The translations under genes and the position numbers were made by a program. Below the pieces are notes generated by a model that worked only from the letters and a program-made list of their open reading frames with translations, had not been told where the DNA came from and did no database searches. DNA of 64,000 nucleotides from Saprospiraceae bacterium (lineage in GTDB: Bacteria > Bacteroidota > Bacteroidia > Chitinophagales > Saprospiraceae): NCBI GenBank assembly GCA_016719855.1, contig JADJYH010000019.1, forward strand, positions 1 to 64,000, written 5' to 3'. This document shows positions 36,292 through 46,600 of the stretch, piece after piece (within the stretch, counting starts at the first letter, position 1; each line of letters opens with the position of its first letter).

Positions 36292-37317
36292 ATGAGCGCA
36301 AAAAAAACAGTCCTCTCCGCCATCCAACCCACTGGCGACATGCACTACGGCAACTACTTCGGGGCCGTAAAAAACTGGGTTGACCTCCAGCAAAAATATA
36401 CTTGTTACTACGGCGTGGTGGACTACCACGCCATGACCATGCCCTATGACCCCAAGAAGCTGCGGGAAAACGTTTGGGACCTCATCATAAACCTGATGGC
36501 TGTGGGCGTTAAACAAGAGAACCTGTTCATCCAGTCGCTGATACCGGAGCATGTGGAGCTGTGCTGGATTTTCAACTGCTTCGCCTCTTTCGGCAACGTG
36601 AGCCGAATGACCCAGTTCAAGGACAAAAGCGCCCAAAGCGAAGAGAAGGCCGAGGGCTTCATTTCCGTCGGGCTGTTCGACTACCCCGTGTTACAGGCCG
36701 CAGACATCCTCATCTACCGGGCCGATTATGTGCCCGTGGGCAAGGACCAGGAGCAGCACCTCGAACTCAGCCGCAACATTGCACAGCGCTTCAACAACCA
36801 AGTTGGCAAGGAGTATTTCGTGCTGCCGGAGTCGCTGCACACTGAGACGCCAAGCGTCAAGTCCACCGCCGACCCCAGCAAGAAGATGAGCAAAAGCGCT
36901 GGGGAAAAGCACTACATCAACGTCTTTGCCGAAGACGCCGTTTTGCGCAAGCAAATCAAAAGCGCCGTGACGGACACGGGCGAGACCGCCGCTGGCGAAA
37001 TGAGCGCTGGCGTTGCCAACCTTTTCGAACTGCTGAAAGCCTGCGGCAATTTGGAAGCCCATGCCTCCCTGATGGACGACTACCGAGCCGGGACGTTGAA
37101 ATACGCCCCGCTCAAAGAGGTCGTCGCCGATGCTTTGGCCGAGAAAAGCGCTATTTTCCGGGAGAACAAATCTGAACTCAACGCCAACAAAAAGGTGGTC
37201 AAAGAGCACATCAAGGAATCCTCTGCCAATATCCGCAAGCGGGCACAGGAGACAATTCGGGAGGTGAAGGAACTGGCGGGGCTACTGAACGTGAAGATGT
37301 ACGGAATAAAAGCCTGA
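36292..37317 (+). CDS. trpS: Tryptophan--tRNA ligase
   Basis: 341 residues, normal length. The HIGH-type motif is PTGDMHYGNYFGA and the KMSKS loop is KKMSKSAGEKHYINVF. The tryptophan-pocket region includes LFDYPVLQAADILIYRADYVPVGKDQEQHLELSR. The C-terminal helices end KELAGLLNVKMYGIKA. It charges tRNA-Trp in the cytoplasm. Frame fully intact. Confidence 0.95.
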   Translation: MSAKKTVLSAIQPTGDMHYGNYFGAVKNWVDLQQKYTCYYGVVDYHAMTMPYDPKKLRENVWDLIINLMAVGVKQENLFIQSLIPEHVELCWIFNCFASFGNVSRMTQFKDKSAQSEEKAEGFISVGLFDYPVLQAADILIYRADYVPVGKDQEQHLELSRNIAQRFNNQVGKEYFVLPESLHTETPSVKSTADPSKKMSKSAGEKHYINVFAEDAVLRKQIKSAVTDTGETAAGEMSAGVANLFELLKACGNLEAHASLMDDYRAGTLKYAPLKEVVADALAEKSAIFRENKSELNANKKVVKEHIKESSANIRKRAQETIREVKELAGLLNVKMYGIKA

Positions 37318-37442
37318 AAGCCAAAGGGAGGGATTTCGAAGGCAACCTGGGTCTTGAGTGCTGTACAAAAATCCCTCGTTCCTCGGGCTTTCCAATCGAT
37401 TCTCATCAGAAATTCCAATTGTCAATCACCAATCAAAATACC

Positions 37443-38064
37443 ATGAAAATCATCTGCATCGGAACTACGCCGACCACGCCAAGGAACTCAACAACCCCGT
37501 GCCAGTGGGAAGCCCGTAGTGTTCATGAAGCCGTCGGCGCTGTTGGTGAACGAGAAACCATTTTACTACCCGGACTTCACCAAAGACCTGCACTACGAGT
37601 GCGAGGTGGTGCTGAAAATCTGCAAAAACGGCAAGGCCGTGCAACCGGAGTTTGCCGACAGCTACTACGAGGAAGTGGCGCTCGGCATTGACTTCACTGC
37701 CCGTGACGTGCAAGAGGAACTGAAGAAAAAAGGCCACCCCTGGGAGATCGCCAAGGGCTTCGACAACTCGGCGGTGCTGGGCAAGTTCGTGCCGCTGCAC
37801 CGGGTCAACAGCGGCGGTAATATTGAGTTTCAGCTAAAGAAAAACGGCGAGACGGTGCAGCACGGCAACACCCGTGATGTGATTTTTTCCTTCGGAAACA
37901 TCATCACCTACGTTTCCCAATATTTCAAACTGCTGCAAGGCGACCTCATCTTCACCGGCACTCCAGCCGGGGTCGGTCCCGTGAAAATTGGCGACCTATT
38001 TGAAGGCTTCGTCACGACCGTGGACGGAAAGCAGGAGCAGTTGTTGATGTGTGAAGTGAAGTGA
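37443..38064 (+). CDS. Fumarylacetoacetate-hydrolase-family protein, N-terminus frameshifted
   Basis: The ATG at 37443 encodes KIICIG; after losing one to four bases at ~37462 the next frame gives NYADHAKELNNPVPVGSP. A second lost base at ~37516 leads to the main frame, VVFMKPSALLVNEKPFYYPD. The metal site is HYECEVVLKI, followed by YYEEVALGIDFTARDVQ and the closing GDLIFTGTPAGVGPVKIGDLFEG. About 207 residues. Members hydrolyse or decarboxylate small acylpyruvates or act on oxaloacetate tautomers; the substrate here is unknown. Transcribed after trpS on the same strand. Confidence 0.82.
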
Positions 38065-38065
38065 T

Positions 38066-38212
38066 CGACGACTGACGATTTACGACTGACGATTTACGAT
38101 TGGGGGCAATGGGTTAATCAATATGAAAAGGATATAAAACCATGATGGTTCCGTACCCTTTTCCGTTTTGGCTGCGCCCCCAATCGTAAATCGTCAGTCG
38201 TCAATCGTAAAT
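38066..38212. repeat. Palindromic spacer element between convergent genes, word CGTAAAT
   Basis: The left arm (38066-38106) starts one base after the FAH-family stop; the right arm (38177-38212) ends three bases before the bshA stop. Both are made of CGTAAAT/CGTCAGT heptads plus a five-base C/G clamp and pair almost perfectly around a ~70-base loop. It may act as a shared bidirectional terminator, though neither side has a proper U-tract. Confidence 0.85.
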
Positions 38213-38215
38213 AAT

Positions 38216-39358
38216 TCAATCCTCCACCCACATTGCCCTCGCCAACACCTCCTCGTAGTATGCTTCGTACTGTGGCAGTATGTGCCGGATGTCGAACCGT
38301 TCGGCTTGTTCCAAGGCGTTTTTGCGGAAAGTTTGAAGCACGTGGTCATCGCTCAGGATAGTGATGGCGTGCTGGGCCATGGCCTCCACATCGCCCACGT
38401 CGCTGAGGAAACCGGTCTGTCCGTGGATGTTCACTTCGGGCAGGCCACCAGCATTGGAGGAGATGACGGGCACTTCGCAGGCCATCGCTTCTAGGGCAGC
38501 AAGGCCAAAGCTTTCGCTTTGGGAGGGGATGAAAAACAGGTCGGAAATGGCGAGCAGTTCCTCCACGGCGTCCTGTTTGCCGAGGAAGCGGATTTCGTCG
38601 CAGAGGCCGATTTGGCGGCAGAGGTCTTCCATTTGGCGGCGCTCCGGGCCGTCGCCGATGAGCATGAGCTTGCTCGGCACGTGTTGGTGAACTTTTTCAA
38701 ACACCCGAATGACGTCCTCCACCCGTTTTACCTTGCGGAAATTGGAAGTGTGCGTGAGGATGCGTTCGCCGTTGGGCGCAATTGCCTTTTTGAAATGGTC
38801 CTTGTTGATTTTGCGGAAGCGGTCGAAGTCCACGAAGTTGTAGATGACCTTGATTTCCGTGGTAATGTTGAATTTTTCAAGGGTCTCGTCCCGCAGAAAG
38901 TCCGACACCGCCGTCACGCCGTCCGATTTGTTGATGGAAAATTCGACGACGGGCTTGAAGGCGGGATTGGTGCCTACGAGCGTGATGTCCGTACCGTGCA
39001 GCGTGGTGATGACTGGCACGTAGCGGCCATCTTGCAGCAGGATTTTCTTGGCCATGTAGGCCACGGCGGCGTGCGGGATGGCGTAGTGGACGTGCAGTAG
39101 GTCGAGCTTTTCAAATTTCACTACCTCCACCAGCTTGCTGGCCAGTGCCGTGTCGTAGGGTGGGTATTCAAAAAGCGGGTAGTCCTCGCCGTTCACCTCG
39201 TGGTAAAAAACGTTTTCGTGGAAGGCGGAAAGCCGGGCTGGGCGGCGGTAGGTGATGAAATGAACCTCGTGGCCCCGCTTGGCCAGGCCGATGCCAAGCT
39301 CGGTGGCCACCACGCCACTGCCGCCAAAAGTTGGGTAACAGACGATGCCGATTTTCAT
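38216..39358 (-). CDS. bshA: N-acetyl-alpha-D-glucosaminyl L-malate synthase (bacillithiol step 1)
   Basis: 380 residues from the ATG at 39358 (MKIGIVCYPTFGGSGVVATELG); the frame is open 20 codons further up, but only through a purine repeat. It is a GT4 fold with HVHYAIPHAAVAYMAKKIL, TTLHGTDITLVG and the C-terminal nucleotide-sugar site PSQSESFGLAALEAMACEVPVISSNAGG. The length and N-terminus match BshA, which joins UDP-GlcNAc to malate in bacillithiol synthesis. Other bsh genes are not in the window, so a related GT4 is a lesser possibility. Confidence 0.85.
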   Translation of the reverse strand: MKIGIVCYPTFGGSGVVATELGIGLAKRGHEVHFITYRRPARLSAFHENVFYHEVNGEDYPLFEYPPYDTALASKLVEVVKFEKLDLLHVHYAIPHAAVAYMAKKILLQDGRYVPVITTLHGTDITLVGTNPAFKPVVEFSINKSDGVTAVSDFLRDETLEKFNITTEIKVIYNFVDFDRFRKINKDHFKKAIAPNGERILTHTSNFRKVKRVEDVIRVFEKVHQHVPSKLMLIGDGPERRQMEDLCRQIGLCDEIRFLGKQDAVEELLAISDLFFIPSQSESFGLAALEAMACEVPVISSNAGGLPEVNIHGQTGFLSDVGDVEAMAQHAITILSDDHVLQTFRKNALEQAERFDIRHILPQYEAYYEEVLARAMWVED

Positions 39359-39362
39359 GTTT

Positions 39363-39394
39363 AAAAGGAAAAAGGAAAAAGGAAAAAGGAAAAG
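39363..39394. repeat. Heptad purine repeat AAAAAGG upstream of bshA
   Basis: Four to five tandem copies of AAAAAGG lie five bases upstream of the bshA ATG. On the coding strand this is a pyrimidine tract in the ribosome-binding region. No opposing arm seen. Confidence 0.65.
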
Positions 39395-39500
39395 CGGGTG
39401 GTTGGAAAATCCAATCATGCTGCTTTTACCTTCCTTAGTTCTTTTGTTTTGACGTTAAAAAACTCCTCTAAAGACACTTTGCGAAGCCAAAAGTTGAGCT

Positions 39501-39541
39501 AAAAAAAGGGATGCCCGGTTTTCACGGACATCCCTTTTTTT
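39501..39541. terminator. Intrinsic terminator
   Basis: Arms AAAAAAAGGGATG (39501-39513) and CATCCCTTTTTTT (39529-39541) flank a short stem-loop; usable on both strands. On the minus strand it follows the T9SS cargo gene, 85 bases after its stop. Confidence 0.85.
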
Positions 39542-39546
39542 AGTTT

Positions 39547-39625
39547 GGAAGTTCGACAGTGGGCAGTTGGCAGTCAAGGCCGTGGTAACAGTCCCTGACT
39601 GCCAACTGCCCACTGTCGAACTTCC
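39547..39625. repeat. Perfect palindromic spacer element, heptad word AACTGCC
   Basis: Two exactly complementary 30-base arms (39547-39576 and 39596-39625) flank a 19-base loop with the core CCGTGGTAACAG. The right arm touches the stop codon of the T9SS cargo gene (39626-39628). Same word and core as the priA insert and 58170-58242. Confidence 0.92.
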
Positions 39626-42229
39626 TTAACGCGCCACCATCAGCTTGGCATGGTACGGCTTGCCATCGGCAATGACCTGGAGGATGTACATACCCGGTGC
39701 TTGGTTGTTCAAGTCAATTTCTTGGTGGATGTCAGCGACGTTCATTTGGCTCGACTCGAATACCAACTGGCCGTTGAGGTTGAGCACCCGGAGCTGTACG
39801 TCCATTTTTTTCAACAACTTCACGTCCACGAAGGCCGTGCCGGAGGTCGGGTTCGGGCAGAGCGTGATTTCTGCAAACCTTCTACTTCGTCAGCAGCGAC
39901 AAAAGTACCGATGGTGAAAGTTTGGAACCCGGTGCAGCCATCCGGGCTGGTGACGGACACGCTGTACGTGCCGATGGGAAGACCCGTCGGATCTTCATTC
40001 ACGGAGACGGTGTCGCCAGCGGCGTTGGTCCAAATGAACTCGAACGGCCCCTCGGTGAGGAACACTGTGAGGTCAATACCGCCAGTGGAATCGCCTTCGA
40101 GGCTACCGTGGACGTCGCCGAGGAGGTAGAGTGCCTCTGGGCAGCCGGTGATGTTGATGTTGTCGAGGTCGAGCCAGTAGTCGCCACTGCCCCAAGTGCC
40201 GCGGAAACGTACGTTGATGGCATCGCCGTCGTAGGCATTGAGCACCACGGATTTGGTGGCAAAATCGGTACTGGTCACGTGGTTGGTGCTGTTGATGGTC
40301 AGCACGGTCTGCCATGTGTTCTCGCAGTCTTTGGAGACCTGCACTTCGAGTTTGTCGCCAGTACCGAGGGTGGTGGCCGTGGTGCCTGCCGACCAGTTCA
40401 CGTAGCGGTAGTCGAACTTCAGCGTGTCGCCAGTTTCGATGGGGCCTACCCGGTGGGTGGTCATCTCCATGTTTGGCACGCTGGCATAAAGGTTTCTGCC
40501 AAGCACATAGGTTGGATTGTTGTGGGCGTTTGGCGGGAAAATGATTCCGGTGGTCACCCAACTGCCAGGAATCGAGTTGTCCTCAAAGTTCTCCTTCAAT
40601 GGCTTGGGATAAGCAGTGATGATGAAGGTGCTGAAGGTGTCGTTCTTGGGCTGGCTGTCGCCGTCGAGGACGGTCCAGGCTTGCAGGTGGTAGATGCCCG
40701 GTTCGGAAAAATCCCAAGTGGTTTCAAAGGAAATGACCTGGGTGCTGTCGTTGCCAAGTACGCCCGTAAAGAGGCCATCCTGTGGCACTGGAATCGGAGC
40801 TGGCTGCCCATTTACCGCAAAATAAAATTCAAAAAGTGTCTGTGGCGCTTGGCCGAAGTTGGTCAGTTGGATGGTCACTTCCTCACTGGAACCAAGGTCG
40901 CAGCCGGTGGCGGTGGGCATGGTGATGCCGCTCACGCCGAGGTCGTTGAGCCAAAGCGTATGGAACATGACCGGGCCGATTGACTTGCTGAACTCCGTGC
41001 CGCAGTCGAGTTTGATATAAGCGTTGTACCAAGCGTTTTCGGCTAGGCCGGTCAGTTGTTTATATGAAAGTTGGCCAACCGGAATGGTGTCAACCGTGCC
41101 AGTGCCGAGCGTGAAGCCCATCGGGCCGTACTCGATGATGTAGTTGCCAAATGCGCCGGGCGAAGGCTGCCAGGCAAGGCGGGCGTTGGTGGCGTTCACG
41201 TCGCTCATCCAGGCGTCCACGGGGCCGGGGCAGGTTGGGCAGGCGATGGTGGTGAACACCTCGCCTTCCTTGCGGAAACGGCCCATCCGAGAAGATGATG
41301 TTGCCATCGGGGTCGAGTATTTCGTAAGTAACCTCGTTTGGGTAAATGCTCGGCACGTAGGTAACTTCAATGGGCAAATTGCTGGTGGCGGTGAGGGTGT
41401 AGGTCGCCTGGTCGCCCGTAGTGAACGGCACGGTGTAGTTGTTGGTGATGCCGTTGTGCACGACTTGCAAAGACCCATTGTCCCAACCATCGCCGAAGGA
41501 GTCAAAGAGATTGAAGGTATAATCACAGGTGGCGCCGGGGTTGCCAGGGGTATAGGTGGTGGTAAAGGTGAATGGGCCGAGGTAGGTGCTTGTGCTGTCC
41601 ACGCCGCAGTGGGAGGCGAGGTAAACTTCGTACTCCACGCACGGGTTTAGGCCAGTGAGCAATGCCTGAGAGGCAGTGGTTTGTATGATAAGACCAGTGC
41701 CAAACGGGAAGCCAGCGGGGCCATACTGCACGATAAAATACTCGGCGATGCTCTGGTTTGGCCAGTTCACCACTGCGGTGGAGTCGGTTATTTGTGCTGG
41801 AGGAATAACGACTAGGTTCGGGTTTGGGGCTGGGCAATTGGGGCAATACCCGATGGCATCGTACACCACGCCAGTTGGGATTGGGTTGCCCAACGAAAGA
41901 AGAATCAAGCCGTCCGGGTCTTCCAATTCAAAGCTTGGCTCAAAGGCAAACGCCCCTACCGTCCAAGTGATGAGTATGGGCGTCCCAGCCGTCACCTGAA
42001 AAGTGGAAGTTCCCTGAAGACCGGTTGCCAAGGTGTGCGTCGTGGTAACGCCGTTTGAAACAACGGTGAGCATGCCCCCGTTCCAACCGTCGCCGAAGCT
42101 GTCGAACATGTTGATGGTGTAGTTGCAGGTGGCTTGGCCAGCGGCTGCCACGGCCAGCAACAAGGCGGCTGCAAGGGGCATTATTTGCTTGAAAAGCGGG
42201 TGTCTAAACATGGTAGCAGTCATTTTCAT
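39626..42229 (-). CDS. Large T9SS-secreted protein (Fn3, MAM/anchor-J-like, SprB-like repeat), two frameshifts
   Basis: The ATG at 42229 gives a signal peptide (AAALLLAVAAAGQ). Two copies of a domain with the YTINMFDSFGDGWNGG / YTFNLFDSFGDGWDNG motif follow, separated by fibronectin-like segments. A shift at ~41285 (after GPFPQG) leads to a further Fn3-like part and a CARDB-like part (ATGCDLGSSEEVTIQLTNFG). Next comes a cleaved-adhesin/MAM-like domain (FEDNSIPGSWVTTG...WLDLDNINITG) and one SprB-like repeat. A second shift at ~39870 leads to the type A sorting domain: CPNPTSGTAFVDV to GMYILQVIADGKPYHAKLMVAR. About 865 residues, secreted or surface-bound. The exact ligand is unknown. Confidence 0.8.
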
Positions 42230-42452
42230 ATCATCAAGTTTAAGCCGGAGAATATTAATTTTGCAGCCTGCTCGCTGGTTCCGGAGGGCATGAGCAGGTT
42301 TGGAAAAATGCCGCTTGGGCAATGAAAGGGCAAGTTAGGTAAAATTCCAAATTCCAATGATCCGACATCCCTGCTTTTGTTTTCGGCATGGGTTTTCGTC
42401 TGGCAGTTTGCAAACTCCTGAACATTTTCTTTGAAGCAATGTTAAACACCGG

Positions 42453-42527
42453 CATGTTGGCAAATTTGCGTGTTGGCGAATTGGGTAGGCCCTACCTAAA
42501 ATTCTAAAACGCCAATACGCCTACGCG
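42453..42527. repeat. Palindromic spacer element, word GCGTGTTGG
   Basis: The left part (42453-42485) has CATGTTGGC, GCGTGTTGGC and GAATTGGG words; the right part (42508-42527) has ACGCCAATACGCC. A small inner palindrome GTAGGCCCTAC sits between. It ends 12 bases before the MerR gene ATG, so it covers its promoter region. Confidence 0.6.
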
Positions 42528-42539
42528 TCGATCAAACAA

Positions 42540-43433
42540 ATGGCGATTTACTCTATCAACGATCTGGAAAAACTATCCGGCATCAAAAGCCATACGATCC
42601 GGATATGGGAGCAACGTTACGGCATCCTTCATCCCAAGCGAACGGATACGAATATTCGCTTCTACGAGGATGATGACCTGCAAAAGTTGCTCAACGTTGC
42701 CCTGCTCAACAGGCACGGGTTCCGTATTTCCAAAATCGCTGAAATGTCGAAGGAAGACATGACGGAGCAGGTCAGTACGGTGTCCAATTTTAAGTTTGAC
42801 ATTGACGCCCAACTCGACGTGCTCACGCTCTCCGTCATCGAAATGGACGAAATCAAGTTCGCCCGTATCTTCGACAACCACGTGGAGCAGCTCGGCTTCG
42901 AACAGGCGATGCTGGAGGTGATTTACCCGTTTATGGAAAAACTGAGCCTACTCTGGCTCACCGGCTCCATCAAGCCCGTGCAGGAGAACTTCATCACGCA
43001 GCTTATCCGCAACAAGCTCATTGCCGCCATCGAAAAAGAGCCACTCGCTGCCGACCGGAAAGTGTCGAAGTTCATCCTCTACCTACCCAAGGACGAGCAA
43101 CAGGAACTGAGCATCCTGTTCATGCAGTACCTCATCAAGCGGCGGGGCTTTCGGGTGGTGAACCTCGGTGCCAACCTCGCCCTCGTTGACCTCAAGGATG
43201 CCTGCCAGATTCACAAGCCAGATTATGTTTTCACCGTACTTTCCGAAACCTTCAACCGAGAGCCGTTGCAACGCTACCTCACCAACCTCCAAGCCGCAGC
43301 ACCGGGCAGCCACCTGCTCCTCACTGGCTATCTCGTGGCCTCGCAGCCCATCCCCAATCTCGAAAATGCTACCATCCTGCCCAGCCTCGATGATGCCCTC
43401 GCTTTCCTCGATGTCCTGAAATCCGCAAAATAA
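42540..43433 (+). CDS. MerR-family regulator with B12-binding-like domain lacking the cobalt-ligand His
   Basis: 297 residues. The N-terminal MerR winged helix is YSINDLEKLSGIKSHTIRIWEQRYG...RFYEDDDL. Residues ~95-175 match the helical cap of CarH/LitR regulators (GFEQAMLEVIYPFMEKLSLLW...VQENFITQLIRNKL). Residues ~180-295 form a Rossmann-like B12 domain (VSKFILYLPKDEQQELSILFMQYLIKRRGFRVVNLGAN). The usual DxHxxG cobalamin motif is DEQQELS here, without the His. It may sense another ligand or act without B12, as CarA does. Targets are unknown; in relatives they include carotenoid genes. Confidence 0.88.
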   Translation: MAIYSINDLEKLSGIKSHTIRIWEQRYGILHPKRTDTNIRFYEDDDLQKLLNVALLNRHGFRISKIAEMSKEDMTEQVSTVSNFKFDIDAQLDVLTLSVIEMDEIKFARIFDNHVEQLGFEQAMLEVIYPFMEKLSLLWLTGSIKPVQENFITQLIRNKLIAAIEKEPLAADRKVSKFILYLPKDEQQELSILFMQYLIKRRGFRVVNLGANLALVDLKDACQIHKPDYVFTVLSETFNREPLQRYLTNLQAAAPGSHLLLTGYLVASQPIPNLENATILPSLDDALAFLDVLKSAK

Positions 43434-43440
43434 GTAGGGC

Positions 43441-43653
43441 GGGTTGGCAAATTAGCGCATTAGTGTATTGGCATATAACCTTCCAACACGCCAAAGCGCC
43501 AACCACCCAAACCAAAAAAAAGCCCGCAAAAACAGGTTAATCCTGCCTTTACGGGCACATCTATATCCAGTTGTTGTATTTTAAAGCGCTTTGGGAAATT
43601 GGCACCTTGGCGTGTTGGAAAGCCAATACGCTAACACGCCAACTACCCAACAC
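43441..43653. repeat. Nested palindromic spacer element between convergent genes
   Basis: The left part (43441-43503) contains TTCCAACACGCCAAAGCGCC; the right part (43591-43653) contains its near-complement (TTGGCGTGTTGGAA) and more CGCCAAC/CCAATACG words. They enclose a separate terminator (43513-43556). The left part starts 7 bases after the MerR stop; the right part ends one base before the adhesin stop (43655). Confidence 0.7.
43513..43556 (-). terminator. Intrinsic terminator of the giant adhesin gene
   Basis: Read on the minus strand: GCCCGTAAAGGCAGG, a TTAA loop, CCTGTTTTTGCGGGC and then eight T. The stem has an internal bulge. It lies about 100 bases after the stop at 43655. Confidence 0.8.
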
Positions 43654-43654
43654 G

Positions 43655-46600
43655 CTATCGCATCAGCGTCACCTCGCCTTCCAGCAACTGCGTCGAACCA
43701 TCCACAAACTCCACCTCTGCAAACCAAACGAACACCGCAGGGTTCATCGGCTTGTCATCGAACTTGCCGTTCCAGCCGAGTGAAGGATCTCTCGGGTCAA
43801 AGTCTTCGTACTTGTAAACGTGTTCTCCCCAGCGGTCGAACACGTAGAAGGTTTTAACCCTCGTGACCGTAGGTCCAGCGTAAATCTTGAACAAGTCGTT
43901 CACACCATCGTCGTTGGGTGAAAATGCCGTCGGCACGTACACTTGGCCTTTTCCATAATCAACATAAACCGTCAACGAGTCGCTCGCCTCGCAGCCGTCC
44001 TTGAACACCGTCACGGTGAAGGTCGTTTGCACCTGGGGCGTGGCCATTGGGTCGAGGCAATCGGTGCAGCTCAGGACGCCGCCGTTAGTCCACTGAATCG
44101 AGTCGAGGATGCTCTGTGGTAGGCTCACGATGGCCGTCAATTGGATGGAATCGCCATATTCTATTATCGCCTTTCCGACAAGGTTTGCCGTCAGATCCAC
44201 GCTCAAAGTCCCGGCTTCCTCCACCCTGAAACTGACTGAACCCGTGCAGCCCTCCGCATCCATCACCGTCAATTCGTATTCCCCAGCATTGAGGAACGGG
44301 AAGACGTTGCTGCCCACAAACGGCTCGCCGTTGAGCGAGTAGAGGTAGGGATCCATGCCGCCCGTCACCATGCTTACGGTCACGTTGGCGTCCTTGCCGC
44401 CGTTCCCGCAGTAAGTTGGGTCAACGATCACTTCCGGTACGGGTGAGCTTTGGGTGGAAATGACCAGCACGTCGTCGGAATTGGCGCAGCCCAGCGCCAT
44501 GTTCGTGGCCGTCAGGATGAACAGGCCGGGCGTACTCACCTGTGGGTTTCGGATTTGCGCATCGCCCGGGAAGCTGCCCGAAGCTGCTGTCCACTGGTAG
44601 CTGATGTCCTGGCCAGCAGAAGTGCCAGGGCCTCCGAGTTGCACCGCTTGGTCGCTTTCCCAACAGGTCAGCAGGCGGTCGGGGCCTGCATCGGCCGTTG
44701 GCGGCGGCATTATTTGAATGTCAATATCATCTTCGTACACGCAGTTGACCTGCTGGTAGCTGTACGTGATTTTGTGAACGCCAACACCCGCCACGGTCGG
44801 ATCAAAAACCCCCAGCACGGCATCCACCACACCAGTGCCGCTCCAAGTGCCAGTGCCACTCTGCCCCACACCGTCCAAGTCGGCCACCAAGTTGCACTTG
44901 TGTGCTGGCCGCAGTCAAGCAAATTGGCGACACAGGCTCAACATTTAGGATAAAAGTTGGGCAAGGCAGGGCATTGCAGCTTGCATTTACCACGGGAAGT
45001 GGGCAACCACTGTTGCCGTTCACCGTCACCTGAATGGCCACTTGTTGGCTGGCGTTCAGCCCACTGAAAACATAGGTAGTATCGGAGGTTTGCAGTCCGC
45101 CACTGCCGTTCAGCACGGCCACCGAGTAGCCCGTGGCGCCTGGCACGGTGTTCCAACTGAAGGTGACGTTGTCCGTCGTTGCGGAGCAATTGATGACGGG
45201 TGTCTGCATCTCATCATCCACTTGTATTTGTTGGGTAAAAATAGCTGACGTGCAGCTTCCGTCCGTTACGCTCAAGGTGACGGTTTTGGGGCCAGGGGTG
45301 TCCCACTCGACTTGGTGTGGGCCTGGGCCAATGCCGGGCACTGCCGTTCCTCCATCGAAATCCCAAGTGTACACGGCATTTGCGCCAGCAACACCTGAAA
45401 AAATTACAGTGGCGAAATCCGCCAAACAGATTGAGGTGTCCAGTGCAAAATCAGCCGTAGGCTGCAGGTACACGCCAATGGCGATGGAATCCGTGTAAAT
45501 GCAACCGTCTTCCACGTAGGTGTAAACGACTGTGTGCTGCCCGAAGCCAGCCGCCGTTGCGCTGAAAGTGCCAGTAGCTGGGCTGACGATGCCAGTGCCG
45601 CTCCAAGTGCCAGTGCCCGTGCCGTTGCTGCCCGTCACCGTCGCCGATAGTTGGATGGGTGGCGCCGTTCCGAGGCAAAAATCTGCCACTGGTGCCACGT
45701 CCACTGTGATGGCGGGGCAGGGAAGTGCGTTGCAGCAGAGCTGTGTGGATGTGTTGGGGCAAGCACTGCCCGACACCGCCGTAACGGTCACGCAAACCTG
45801 CTCCAAGGGCTGTAGGCCCGTGACCTCGAAGGTCGTCGGAGCGGTTTGAGTGCCGATTTGCCCGGTGGATGTTGTCACTGTGTAAGCCGTTGCGCCGGAC
45901 ACGCTGGGCCAAGTGAACTCAATAGAAGTTGTTGTATTGTCGCAAGAAATCTGTGGTGCCTGAATTGGAGAAGCCACGTCCACCATGCCCGTGTAGATGG
46001 GCGAAACACAACCCTGAGCGCTTACCACGGTCAGCGTAATGAGCTTCATGCCAGTGGTTGCCCAGGTGACGCTGTGAGGGCCGGGACCTGTGCCGGGCAC
46101 TGCCGTTCCGCCGCCGAAGTCCCAGTTGTAGGTCTGGCCAGGTAGTGGCGAACCGTTGAAATTCACCACCACGGAACTTCCCTGACAGGCAGCGGTCGGT
46201 GCCAAAAAGCCACCCGCTAGTGCGTCCTGTATGTTGATGGTGTCGTTTTGTGCGTAGAAGCAGGGCCCTTCAGAATAAATGGCGCTGATGATGTTGTCGC
46301 CGAGGTTGGCTTGGGTTGGGTCAAAAAGTCCACTCGGTGAAACGCCTGGGCCTGACCACACCAAAGTGCCGGTGCCGGTGCTGCCGCTAATGGTTGCGAC
46401 CATCTGCACGGGCTGCGAAGCAGCATCGCGGCAGAAGTCGGCCACGGGGTCAACGGAAACTGTCATGGTTGGGCAGTTTAGCGCTGCGCAATCAGCCGTT
46501 GTCGTGCTGTTGCCACAGGCGCTGGTGCCGATGGCCGTCACATCAATGCTCACCACTTCGTTGGGCGTCAGCCCGTTCACCGTGTAAGACGTGTCGGAGT

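Noticed and set aside
37316..37394. Terminator after trpS
   Set aside because: Arms around AGGGATTT/AAATCCCT and AAAGCC/GGGCTTT can pair, but the loop is long and no T-run follows, so the case is weak.
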